NCBI GenBank assembly: GCA_016946835.1
Contig: JACVTC010000038.1
Location: 702,501-722,500 of the forward strand
Length of the DNA: 20,000 nt
Reading direction: 5' to 3'
Source: Neocallimastix lanati (nom. inval.)
Taxonomy: Eukaryota > Neocallimastigomycota > Neocallimastigomycetes > Neocallimastigales > Neocallimastigaceae
The first letter of the stretch is position 1; every line of letters begins with the position of its first letter. Below, piece by piece: positions 10,237 to 20,000 of this stretch. Position numbers and translations under genes: made by a program. The notes beneath the pieces were generated by a model. It did no database searches, was not told where the DNA came from, and was given only the letters and a program-made list of their open reading frames with translations.

Positions 10237-10425
10237 ATTAAATATACTCTATTTATTATTTATATAATTTAATATATATTGAAATATATTGTTATATATA
10301 GATCTTTTAATATTTTGTGACTCTGTAATTATATTAAATATACTCTATTTATTATTTATATAATTTAATATATATTGAAATATATTGTTATATATAGATC
10401 TTTTAATATTTGTGACTCTCTAATT
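10237..10425. repeat. Tandem duplication of a 96-bp unit
   Basis: Copies at 10237-10332 and 10333-10425 start ATTAAATATACTCTATTTAT and end near TGTGACTCT. They are almost identical, with one T fewer in a T run and one G/C change near the end of the second copy. The event is local and recent; no function is visible. Confidence 0.9.
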
Positions 10426-11442
10426 AAAGTTTAAATTTTCTTAATTTTCTTTCCTTTTTAGGTAAAAATATTATTAAAATATTTTTAAAGTTAATTTCTA
10501 GTTTTAAATTTAAAAAAAATTTTTTAAAAAAAAATACAAGTGAACAACACTTTCTAAGAATTCATTCAAACCATGAGTAAATAAAAAATAAAAAAAAAGT
10601 AAAAAAAAAAAATAGAATTGAAAAAGATAGAAATTTCAATATAATATTAAAAATAAAAGCATTTTATATATCTACTTTTTATATTTAATAACAAATTCAA
10701 TAGCTTTCTTAATAAAATTTATTTCATATTTATTTTCTGTATTTCCTTGTAAATATAAATAAATGTCATATATAAAATGTTTTCTGCATAAAAAATAAAT
10801 ACTTTTCTTGTATTAATTAATAATATATTTAATATAGAAAATATAATTAATTTAATCTAATTAATATTTTATGTAATATAATAAATAAGTTATGATTTAA
10901 CATAAATTAAATAATAAATATATTATAATATATTTATATTATTTAAAGCAATTCTATTTAAATTTAATATAAATAATTAATTATATATATTTTAATATAT
11001 TACTTGCTTCAACACCTATATATTTTGTTTATCCAAAATAAGAAAATTTTTCGAATAGTTTATAATATATTGTTAGTTATATTATATTTATATTATTTAA
11101 TATAATTTTAATATATGACATATATTATGTGTTTGATTTATATATTTTAAACAGTTTTATATTAATATATGGTAATATACAATAAAATTGTATTCTACTG
11201 AGTGATCATGACCTATTTCCTTACTTTATTAGATTATAAATAATATTATATTATAAATATATTAATTAATAACATTCGATTATAATATATATTAAAACTG
11301 ATTTAATTATATTTGTGTTTAATATTTATTTATTTTTTTCACAAAGAACTTCAAATTCTAAATAATAAAAAAAAAAAAAATAAAATAATATAATATAATA
11401 AAACTTTTTATTTATAATAATAATATTATTAATTAAATTTAT
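10426..11442. other. AT-rich spacer
   Basis: No gene, RNA or defined repeat is supported. Short A runs and TATATT-rich sequence make up most of it. Confidence 0.65.
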
Positions 11443-11860
11443 TATTTATTATTCAATTATTTATTATTTATTATTTATTATTTATTATTATTTATTATTT
11501 ATTATTTATTATTCAATTATTTATTATTTATTATTTATTATTTATTATTATTTATTATTTATTATTTATTATTTATTATTTATTATTTATTTATTTATTA
11601 TTTATTTATTATTTATTATTTATTATTTATTTATTTATTATTTATTTATTATTTATTATTTATTATTTATTATTTATTATTTATTATTTATTTATTTATT
11701 TATTATTATTTATTATTTATTATTTATTATTTATTATTATTTATTATTTATTATTTATTATTTATTATTTATTATTTATTATTTATTATTTATTATTTAT
11801 TATTTATTATTTATTTATTATTTATTATTTATTATTTATTTATTATTTATTATTATTAGT
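11443..11860. repeat. Second inverted heptamer satellite (TTATTAT)n
   Basis: The same period-7 T-rich unit as at 9344-9720, with TTTA phase variants. An exact 60-bp direct repeat (11451-11510 and 11511-11570), each copy starting ATTCAATTATTTATTATTTA, shows block duplication. The ATTCAATTAT variant is shared with the other two heptamer arrays. Confidence 0.95.
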
Positions 11861-14204
11861 TAAATTATTATTAGTATTAATATTATAATATATATTTTTT
11901 TAATAATAATAAATTTTTTTACAATATTATTATTATTATTTATGTGAAATAAACCTTCAGGTTTTCCTTTTTACTAAAGTCTAGCCCTTAACTTTTAAAT
12001 TCTTTATTATATAATATTAAATCCAATAATATTTAAGGTGAATGCTATAGATAGAAAAACAAAATAAAATAAAATAAATATAAATAAAAAAAAAATTACA
12101 AAATATACTTTATTTATCATTAAGTTAACATTAAGCAATTTATTATATTTATATTATTTCTTTTAAACTTTTAATAAACCATAATTATCATATGTTTTTT
12201 TTTTCTTATTATTTATATCATCCTTTTTTTTTTTTTTTCATAAATAAACTTTTCCTATTTAGTTGGCTTTTAATCAATTCATCACCTCATAAACCTTTAA
12301 TATTTTTTATTATTAATTTTATAGTAGATATTATAATCAGAGATTATTTTAATAGTTAATTCAAAAGCTAATATAGAATACAATAGAATTAATTAAACTC
12401 TGAACCTATAAAAAATAAAATAAATTTTACTAATTATATATTTTATTTAATACAATTCATATAATAAGTTTCTAAAAACTTATTACATACATAAATCGTT
12501 TAGGTCTTTTTTATTTCTTTCCTTATATATTACTTAGTAATTATGAATGATTCTTTATTTTATTGAATTTATGCAAAACATTAAAAAAAATTCAATATCA
12601 CCCTTTATCTATATTAAATAATACTATAATACTATATTAAATAAATACATTTATGTTCTTTTTTTTTTTTTTTTTTTTACCATTTATTATACCATTTAAT
12701 GTATATCCAAATAAAAAAATTTTTTTTTTTTTTTTCTTCTACTGAATTTAAGTTTATGTGAATAAAAAAAAAATTTATATAATTTAAAGAATTGATATAC
12801 CAAATAATATAATAGTATTACTTCTTAATTATAATTTGGCTTTTGTATATTCTGAAAATAAATAATAGTAATAACAATAAATAAATTTAATAAATGAAAA
12901 AAAATTATTCAAAAAACAAATATTAAAAATTAATTATATTTAATTGTTGTTATTATTATTATTATTATTATTATTTCAATATAAATTTTTTTTTTAATAA
13001 TATCAATATAATATTGAATAATTTATAATTAATTTTAGTATACAAAAAAAATTTTTTTGATAAAATTTTTGTTTTTCTCTCTTGTTATATTTTTTTTTCT
13101 TTTTCTTTTTCTTTTTTTTTTTTACTACAAAAAATATATTTTTATATATATAATATTTTAATATATAAAATATTATAATAAAAATACAAAATCATAATTG
13201 ATTTTATTTTATTATAATTTTATTATTTTAATATATATATCTTTTTACTTTAAGTTAAATATATATAAAAAAAAAAAACATAAATGATATAAAAGTAAAA
13301 AATATATATATTAAAATAATAAAATTAATTATTAAAGATATAGTGATTTATAAAACAATAATTTAATAATTAAGGGCCTTGAAAACTTTATGTTTTAATC
13401 TTAAAATCAAGTAAAAAAGTTTGAATTAAGAGAAAATATCAATAAAAAATATAGGAGACAAAAAAATAATAGAATAAAACAAAATAAAATAAAAAATAAA
13501 TAAATAAAAAAAGAAAAAAAAATAGTTAAAAGATAAACTATTATAATAAATAATAAAAATTCTTTCTTCTTAAAAATACCTATGTAAATATAATCATATA
13601 AGAAAACAAATATTAACTTTTAAGAAAAATATTATATTCAGTAAAATTTATATTTAAAATAATTAAATATTTAATTATTTTTATTCATCTATAATATATT
13701 TTTAACGCATTTTCAACACGAATTCATAAATTAATAAATCATAAATAAATAATAAATATTAATTTATCAGATAAAAATAATCTTTTTATTATTAACCTTT
13801 TTTCTCTACTTTTAAGAATTTGTTTATTATTTAGTAGTAATAAAAATAAATTAGTAAAATAATACAAATTTTTATTCGAAATAATATGAAAATTATTTAA
13901 AATAAATATTTAAAGGTAAATATAATTAATGTTAATAGTATAAATATTTATATATATATATATATATAAAATTTATTATAGATAATTTATTATTTTATAT
14001 TACTATTGTTAAAGTTTTTAATATATAGTAATGTTAAAACTATATTTTTAATAATTTTAAATCATTACATTAGGATAAATAATAATCAAATATAATCAAA
14101 CATTATAATAAATATTTTAAATAATTCATATATATTATTTTTCCATAAGCTTTTTTTATTTTATTTTATTTTATAATTTCTATTTTTATTTTCATATATT
14201 TAAG
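11861..14204. other. AT-rich spacer upstream of the LRR gene
   Basis: No gene is supported over about 2.3 kb. It holds short A/T runs, ATT runs (12950-12975), the inverted repeat at 13216-13326 and a TA run (13950-13968). The promoter of the downstream gene must lie toward the right end, but no distinctive element can be picked out from the AT background. Confidence 0.65.
13216..13326. repeat. Short inverted repeat (36-bp arms)
   Basis: AATTTTATTATTTTAATATA (from 13216) through CTTTTTACTTT pairs with 13291-13326 (AAAGTAAAAA...TTAAAATAATAAAATT). The arms match apart from one missing G/C position, with a loop of about 40 nt. It could form a hairpin or be the trace of a small foldback element. 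Confidence 0.7.
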
Positions 14205-14305
14205 GTAAGTAAAGAATATTTATAAACTATGCTACTAAATAAATTAAAAAAAAAAAATAAATTAAATTATTATTTATAACTTAAATTATTTCTATTATTT
14301 AATAG
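14205..14305 (+). other. Predicted 101-nt GT-AG intron in the 5' leader of the LRR gene
   Basis: A consensus donor (AAG|GTAAGT at 14202-14210) and an acceptor (TATTATTTAATAG ending at 14305) bracket 101 nt, with a branch-point-like CTACTAAAT at 14232-14240. The acceptor lies only six bases before the start codon. Splicing would join AAG to AGTAAAATG. The preceding exon sequence has no in-frame ATG, so the start at 14312 stands whether or not the intron is used. The full GTAAGT donor and the size fit a fungal intron. Confidence 0.65.
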
Positions 14306-14311
14306 AGTAAA

Positions 14312-17083
14312 ATGATAGCTACTGAAGATTTATCACTATCGAATCCTTTATCAAATATATTAAAAATAGAAGAGGATGAAAGAGTTATAAAAGATAGTAA
14401 TAAAAACTCAAAACAAATGGAATCTGAAAAATTGTCAGATTCTCCAAGACGTATTCAAGTTCCTCATTCTTCGTCTGAATTTTTAACTGCATGGGTTGAC
14501 AAATTACAAGCTAATGCTTTAACCTCACTTTACATATTACCATTTAGAGAATTAAATTCAAATGATTTTATAAAGCTTTTCAATGCCATAGCTAATTGTA
14601 CTTCTTTAAATATATTAACAATATCAGGACATGATTTTGGACTGGAATGTCATTCTGCTTTAACAAAAGCTCTTTCAAATAATGCCTCTATTATTACTCT
14701 TGAAATTGGAAGCAATGTTTTAGGTTTATGTTCAGAAGAAATTGAAACTATTACTGCAAGCAATTCCACCACAAATAATTCCACTAATAATAGTGAAATA
14801 AATGAAAGTGGAAACTCTACACCAACAATGAAGAAAGAATCAAATCTATCTGCATTACTTAATAGTACTGCTTCATCATCAACTGAAATAATTAACACAA
14901 ATTCTAATTCTAATAATGATTATTTAAATCATTGTAATTCAGATATGACTCTTGTACCTCCATCTCCACCCTCTTATAGTGATTCTAACTCTTATAATAA
15001 GCAATATTCTACCTCTACTCCAAATTTTATACATCAAGTTTCCTCTGCACTTTCTCGTAATCTTAAGTCTTACACTCAAACTCAGAATTATCTTAATAAT
15101 AGTAAAGGTGTCTTCAATCAGCATAAAATGAACATTGCAAAGAATCATCCTTATCTTAATCAAAATCCGACTTTACCATCCACCGATGAAGGTGAAAAGA
15201 ATGTCAATGAACCCGATAATTTAGAATCTTTTAAGGCAATATGTACTGGTATTGGTATGAATCAAAGTATTCAACATTGGAATTTAGATTATAAGTCTAT
15301 TGGTTTTAGAGCCTCTGAAATATTAGCCGATCGTGTTCTTCTTTGTAATAAAACTTTAGTAAAACTTTCATTAGCAAGAAATCATTTAGGTGATAAAGGT
15401 TGTATTGCTATATGTCAAGCTTTAATCAAGGCCAAGAATACTACTTTAAGATATTTGAATTTAAAGGATAATGATATTGGTTCAGAAGGTATGGGTGAAA
15501 AAGGTATATCTGGTCTTTTAAAAGCTTGCTTCCATGATGAAACCGTGGAAGATATTAATTCTGGTACATTTGATTTCAATCCAGTTACGCCATCCTCTTC
15601 TTACTCTAGTCATCCAAAATTCTTAGCTATGACTCCTTTAACTTCAAATAAACCAAAATCTGAAAAGAATGTTACAATTAGTGATGCTGTAGAGGTAGAA
15701 GTTACCACACCCTACCTAAATATTGATACAGCATCATCCTATGAAAGTCATCATCATGGTCATCGTCATAGTAATAGTGGTAGTGGTCTTCTTTCAACGT
15801 CTTGTTCCTCTACGATATCTAATTCATCTTCTTGCTCTATCTATGCCTCTTCACATACACATTGTGGTATTCGTGAATTAAATCTTTCTTGTAATCCAAT
15901 AGGTGATGAAGGTGGTGTACTTATTGGTGAAGCCTTAAAGTATAACACTAGTGTTCGTGAATTAGACCTTAGTAATACTGATATAGGTGATGATACTATG
16001 ATTAGCATTTGTAAAAATATTGAAAGTACACTTCCTCCAAACACCATCAATGAAGATCCAACAGAATCACCACCACGTTGTTCACGTGTCCAACATTCTA
16101 GTCGCCTTCTTAAACTTTCTGTAACTAAAAATCATATTGGACCAAAAGCATGTGAAGCCATAGGTAAATTATTAGAAAAAAATCCTCGTATTTGTTCACT
16201 TTCTCTTAATGGTAATTGCATTGGAGATGAAGGTGTAAAATATTTAGCTCGTCCATTTATGATTAATAAATCTAATTCCTTATATAATAATAATGGTAAT
16301 GGTAATGGCAATAGTAATTCTAAAAGAAATAGTTTAATCGTTCAAAGTACTTCTCCAACTTCTCCTAAAATGATGGGTATTCCTATTAATAAAAAGGATC
16401 ATCACTACGGTAGTAATATGAGTAGTTGTTCCAGTTACAATAGTGTTAATGGTTGGACTGTACCAGGAATGACAACTAAAAGTCCAGCTAGTGCAGGTTC
16501 CAATGGTAATAGTTGGAGCGTTTTTGGAGTTCATTCTTTAAGTTTTTCAAATGATGGTAATAAAAGTCCAACTGATACGGATTGGAATAAATATAGTAGT
16601 ACTGGTCACAGTTTATCTGTGTCAGATGTTACTGGTAGTTACTTAGAAAGTAATGTGATGAATTTCAATAGTTCAAATAGTAATAATCATTGCAAGAATA
16701 CCCATCTAAATTCTTTATACCTTAGTGCTAATAATATTACTATGAAAGGATTTATTGATTTAATTCAGTCTTTTCCAGCTCTTAAACTTTTAGACCTTCA
16801 TAAAAATAATATTTGTCTTACTGAAAAGGATGATTTCTCTACGGTTATTAAAAAGTTTGGACTTAATAAATTACAGGAACTCTATCTCTCAGATAATTCT
16901 ATGAGTGTCACGGATCTAAAATTAATTTGTAATATGCTTCATTCTGGTTTATCACCAAAATTAGAAGAGTTAGGTTTAACTGGTAATGTCTCATTATACG
17001 ATGATGAAGCCTATGAAGAATGGGAAGAAAGAATTACACAATTGGAAATTGAAAGACCCTGTCTCTCTATTACCTGGCGTTAA
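14312..17083 (+). CDS. Leucine-rich-repeat protein, ribonuclease-inhibitor/RanGAP type, with Ser/Asn-rich inserts
   Basis: The 923-residue product is built from LRR units of the long ribonuclease-inhibitor class, with cores such as LVKLSLARNHLGDKG (residue 349), LRYLNLKDNDIGSEG (379), VRELDLSNTDIGDD (548), ICSLSLNGNCIGDEG (627), LKLLDLHKNNI (824), LQELYLSDNSM (854) and LEELGLTGN (884). LRR blocks lie at about 69-145, 305-410, 518-650 and 798-895. Between them are low-complexity Ser/Asn-rich stretches, including a His-rich patch at 478-487 and an Asn/Gly run near 659-668. The C terminus is acidic (DDEAYEEWEERI). No signal peptide or membrane segment is seen, so a cytosolic or nuclear protein that binds partners is likely. 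Such proteins act as scaffolds or regulators, but the partner cannot be inferred. The coding region is a single exon. It starts at an ATG with A at -3, just after the leader intron, and its GC content is well above that of the flanks. The gene looks intact. Confidence 0.95.
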   Translation: MIATEDLSLSNPLSNILKIEEDERVIKDSNKNSKQMESEKLSDSPRRIQVPHSSSEFLTAWVDKLQANALTSLYILPFRELNSNDFIKLFNAIANCTSLNILTISGHDFGLECHSALTKALSNNASIITLEIGSNVLGLCSEEIETITASNSTTNNSTNNSEINESGNSTPTMKKESNLSALLNSTASSSTEIINTNSNSNNDYLNHCNSDMTLVPPSPPSYSDSNSYNKQYSTSTPNFIHQVSSALSRNLKSYTQTQNYLNNSKGVFNQHKMNIAKNHPYLNQNPTLPSTDEGEKNVNEPDNLESFKAICTGIGMNQSIQHWNLDYKSIGFRASEILADRVLLCNKTLVKLSLARNHLGDKGCIAICQALIKAKNTTLRYLNLKDNDIGSEGMGEKGISGLLKACFHDETVEDINSGTFDFNPVTPSSSYSSHPKFLAMTPLTSNKPKSEKNVTISDAVEVEVTTPYLNIDTASSYESHHHGHRHSNSGSGLLSTSCSSTISNSSSCSIYASSHTHCGIRELNLSCNPIGDEGGVLIGEALKYNTSVRELDLSNTDIGDDTMISICKNIESTLPPNTINEDPTESPPRCSRVQHSSRLLKLSVTKNHIGPKACEAIGKLLEKNPRICSLSLNGNCIGDEGVKYLARPFMINKSNSLYNNNGNGNGNSNSKRNSLIVQSTSPTSPKMMGIPINKKDHHYGSNMSSCSSYNSVNGWTVPGMTTKSPASAGSNGNSWSVFGVHSLSFSNDGNKSPTDTDWNKYSSTGHSLSVSDVTGSYLESNVMNFNSSNSNNHCKNTHLNSLYLSANNITMKGFIDLIQSFPALKLLDLHKNNICLTEKDDFSTVIKKFGLNKLQELYLSDNSMSVTDLKLICNMLHSGLSPKLEELGLTGNVSLYDDEAYEEWEERITQLEIERPCLSITWR

Positions 17084-17335
17084 ATAAAATAACCAAAAGT
17101 TTAAAAAAAAATTTTTTTAAAAAGTTTTAAAAATCACAAAAAAAAAAAAAAAAAAAAAAAAAAATTATTTTCAATAATTTTATATATATATTTAAATTCA
17201 ATACTATTATGTTTTCTACTTTTTTTTTTTTTCTATTTCATTTATTATTTTTTTTTTTTTTTTTTGTATTTTATTATACATTATAAATAAGTGTTTAATT
17301 ATGTTGTAATAAACAAATATTTCAATTTGAAAAGC

Positions 17336-17371
<36 letters not shown>

Positions 17372-17399
17372 AATAAATATTTTATTTTCTAAACAAGAA

Positions 17400-17442
<43 letters not shown>

Positions 17443-17632
17443 AAAAAAAAAGAAAAAAAAAATTATAATGAATCAATCAAACTATATAAAAACTATATTG
17501 TTAATATTCTATTATTTTAAAATATATATATATTTAAAAAAAATAATAATTAAAAATAAAAAATATTCATTATTTCATTTATACAAATATAAATAATTAT
17601 CTATAAATGTATGAACAACAAATGATTTTTTT

Positions 17633-17665
<33 letters not shown>

Positions 17666-18206
17666 TATTTTGTCACGATTATTTTTATAATTTTATATTT
17701 TTCAATTTTATTTCTCATTTTATATATATCACTGTAAGGTACTTTCTTTAATAATATTATTTTTTTTTCTTTTTATTACTTTTAATTTTTTTTTTTTTAT
17801 TACTATTATTATTTTAATTATTATGATGTATTAATATATTAAAATATATATTAAATAATAATAATAATAAATAATAAATAAATAATTCTATTAATAAGAT
17901 AATATTAATCATAATCATAATCATAATAATAATATTTATTAGTAATAATCATAATACTATTAAAATGAAATTAAATATATTATCTATTTATCTATTTATC
18001 TCTACTTTTTTATTTATCTATTTGAAATTTATGAATTAATTTGAAAAAATATTTCTTATTTTTTTTTTTTATTTTTTTTTTTTTTTTTTGGTGATCTTCC
18101 AGATTGCAATGATTTATCGTGGTTATTTTTTCTCTTATTATTAATATTGTTGGGCTTAAAAAAAAAAAAAAAAAAAATTTCAAAGATGGTTTAACCAATA
18201 AAATGG

Positions 18207-18239
<33 letters not shown>

Positions 18240-18427
18240 GGCCTTAAGACCATAAAAAATTTTTGTTTGTTTAGAGGCTTGAACAATTTTTAGATTTAGA
18301 AATAAGGAAGAATGTATCAGTTTATCTATATATATATTTTATATTTTAATTAGAGAAATTTTTGTCATGTCAGAAGAAGAAAAAGAAGAAGAAGAAAAAG
18401 AAAAAATTTTTAAAGGAAAATTGAATG

Positions 18428-18462
<35 letters not shown>
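17084..18462. other. 3' flank and AT-rich spacer
   Basis: Directly after the stop the sequence is TAAATAAAATAA, which includes an AATAAA-like hexamer; another AATAAA lies at 17309-17314. Either could serve in polyadenylation, but in this composition such hexamers are expected by chance. Long A or T runs lie at 17138-17164, 17337-17366, 17402-17440, 18212-18237 and 18432-18461. A less-AT-rich patch at 18090-18150 reads DLPDCNDLSWLF on the + strand and might be a worn upstream piece of the LINE that follows. This is too weak to annotate as such. Confidence 0.55.
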
Positions 18463-18464
<2 letters not shown>

Positions 18465-18686
18465 GAACCTTTTATCTATCCTCTATAAAAGTTCTTGCTT
18501 TTTTTTTTTTTTTTTAAAAAAAATGGTAATGTCTCTGAAGAATAATTTTGGATTAATCATGATGTTCGACAAGGATGCCCTCTCTCTCTCTCCCATTTTT
18601 ATTCAATTTTGTTCATTAATGATGTACTAGAAAAATTGTGATAAGTATGGTGTTATATTTAGAAACTACAATATTGTTGTAGTGGT

Positions 18687-18718
<32 letters not shown>

Positions 18719-19255
18719 CCTGATGATATTGATATTGATTGTTTTTAGTTGCTCCATCTAATCTAAAAACAAACTCTTAAGAAAAAAAAATTTTTTTTTT
18801 TTTTTGAATAAGGTTCATATAAATGGAAATATTAAAAATGAAATGACTTTTTTAGAATTAAAAAAAAAAAAAAAAAAAAGTGTGCTATTCTTGTTGTAAA
18901 ATAAAAAACCGATTAACTTTTGTGTTAAACCGATAAATTATCGAAAGATCTATCTTTCTTTATTGGTAGTAACCCATTTACCTAAAACTGAACAACTTAT
19001 ACTTCTCTTGGTATTCCTTTTTTTTTTTGATGAATCTTTATCATTGAAGTCAATACAATTCAAATTAAACAGTAATTAAAATGACAAAGTTAAATTCATA
19101 CTTTCGATTTCTTATTATAAATAAATAAAAATCTATTCCTCTCTTTTTTCCCAATGAAGAAATATATTTTCATTTTCTTTATTCTTAGTCTTATGTTTTA
19201 TATACATGCTCCTCCTCTCTCTTTGATTCAAATAAGAGCAGATGCACTAAAGCCT

Positions 19256-19301
<46 letters not shown>

Positions 19302-19610
19302 AGAAATCTATCATCTATTTATATCTATATAAATCATCATATTATTAAACAGAGGATTTTATTGGAGTTTATGGATTTAAATCTTGTAATTCTTATGTTA
19401 GTCTCTATGATATTAACTCGTGAATTGAGAATAAAACCTCCTCTTTTCCAGCTATCTGTGCTCTATCTCAATTATGCTGCTTTAATAAATGGAAAAAAAA
19501 AAAAACTTATCATGTATTTTTAATCATCTCACTAAATAATATTTCTACTATGTCACATTTCACATTACTCATAGACTAAAGAATCAAGAACTTTGAATAA
19601 GAAATTAAAT

Positions 19611-19648
<38 letters not shown>

Positions 19649-20000
19649 AAGTGAAATAAAAAAAAAAAAAGTTTTATTGAGAAAGTGATGTCTTTAAACC
19701 CTCAAAAACCAAAAAAAAAAAAAAAAAAAAAAAGCAGTTATTTATAATAAGAATAATTTTTTGGATTTTTTTTTTTTTTTTTTTCAGAAATCAAAGACTT
19801 AAAAACATTTCAATATCCTAAAGTATCAGTTAGGATTCTTTTTTTTTTTTTTTTTTTTGGATTTTCTCGAATTAGGGGTGTCGATTTTAAATTTGACATT
19901 AGTACATTAGTATTTCCCATTAAAAAGAAAAAATAGTCTCAGAAAAATTGCCCTAAATTTTGCCCATGTTGTGGTGTATTATAGTGTACCCAAACTTTTT
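18463..20000 (+). mobile_element. Decayed non-LTR retrotransposon (LINE), RT domain to C-terminal Cys cluster, running off the window
   Basis: Successive + strand fragments keep the order of a LINE polyprotein. NLLSILYKSSC lies at 18466, then NGNVSEE and INHDVRQGCPLS (18522-18587), the RT block with the classic RQGCPLSP signature. FINDVLEKL (18612) and DKYGV (18640) follow. The catalytic FADD block is recognisable as PDD at 18719-18727 after a 28-T run, followed by LVAPSNL (18745). Next come YTSLGIP (18998) and DESLSLKSI (19029), IRADALKP (near 19230), PAICALSQLCCFNKWK (19448-19492), HYS-stop-TKESRTLNKKLN (19563-19610), RIRGVDFKFD (near 19868) and the Cys cluster CPKFCPCCG (19949-19975). The copy has many frameshifts, in-frame stops and expanded A/T runs, so it encodes no working enzyme. 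The endonuclease and the first RT blocks are not recognisable upstream, which suits 5' truncation or heavier decay. Confidence 0.9.

Noticed and set aside
17216-18198. Minus-strand Phe- and Lys-rich frames
   Set aside because: They are readings of long A and T runs and have no unique coding content.
18367-18630. 87-codon + strand frame taken as a gene
   Set aside because: It starts in GA-rich low-complexity DNA, passes through two poly-T tracts and then reads the LINE reverse transcriptase block in the wrong frame.
19154-19348. 64-codon frame with an apparent signal peptide
   Set aside because: It is an internal piece of the LINE remnant between other LINE blocks in the same orientation, ending in a poly-A tract. 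The hydrophobic start is a relic of the polyprotein.

Overview
The window is extremely AT-rich eukaryotic DNA with homopolymer A or T tracts of 20-43 nt, long simple-sequence arrays, one intact gene with a fungal-type GT-AG intron in its 5' leader, and decayed retroelements. This combination, together with Asn/Ser-rich inserts in the protein and a LINE remnant of the kind seen in fungi, best fits a gut anaerobic fungus (Neocallimastigomycota). Dictyostelium and Plasmodium fit less well: Dictyostelium has short intergenic spaces and Plasmodium lacks retroelements. The organism is an inference from composition and architecture, not from a marker gene.

Layout. 1-1400: a 60-bp tandem duplication, a short minus-strand remnant of an LTR-retroelement integrase, and a minus-strand coding-like remnant that recalls an ARID domain. 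1419-1562: a hexanucleotide array. 1613-1930: an unexplained GC-enriched island (about 45 percent GC in its best parts, against roughly 10 percent around it). 2000-6290: AT-rich spacer with a coding-like remnant (3663-3904) and a foldback element with near-identical long arms (4054-4540). 6297-6510: an ATT array. 6767-8345: a large AATAATA heptamer satellite with higher-order structure. 9344-9720 and 11443-11860: the same heptamer in the opposite orientation. 8541-8660 and 10237-10425: local tandem duplications. 11865-14204: AT-rich spacer with one inverted repeat.

The one intact gene is at 14312-17083 (+). It encodes a 923-residue leucine-rich-repeat protein of the ribonuclease-inhibitor/RanGAP type, with its LRR blocks separated by Ser/Asn-rich inserts. 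A 101-nt intron lies immediately upstream of its start codon. From 18463 to the right edge lies a decayed non-LTR retrotransposon (LINE) on the + strand. It runs from the middle of the reverse transcriptase to the C-terminal Cys cluster and is broken by frameshifts, stops and expanded A/T runs.

No operon or pathway can be read from one gene. The rest of the window is a record of repeat expansion and retroelement decay. No obvious new multi-gene system is present. The best leads are the oppositely oriented heptamer satellites, the foldback element, the GC-enriched island, and the way homopolymers have grown inside the LINE.
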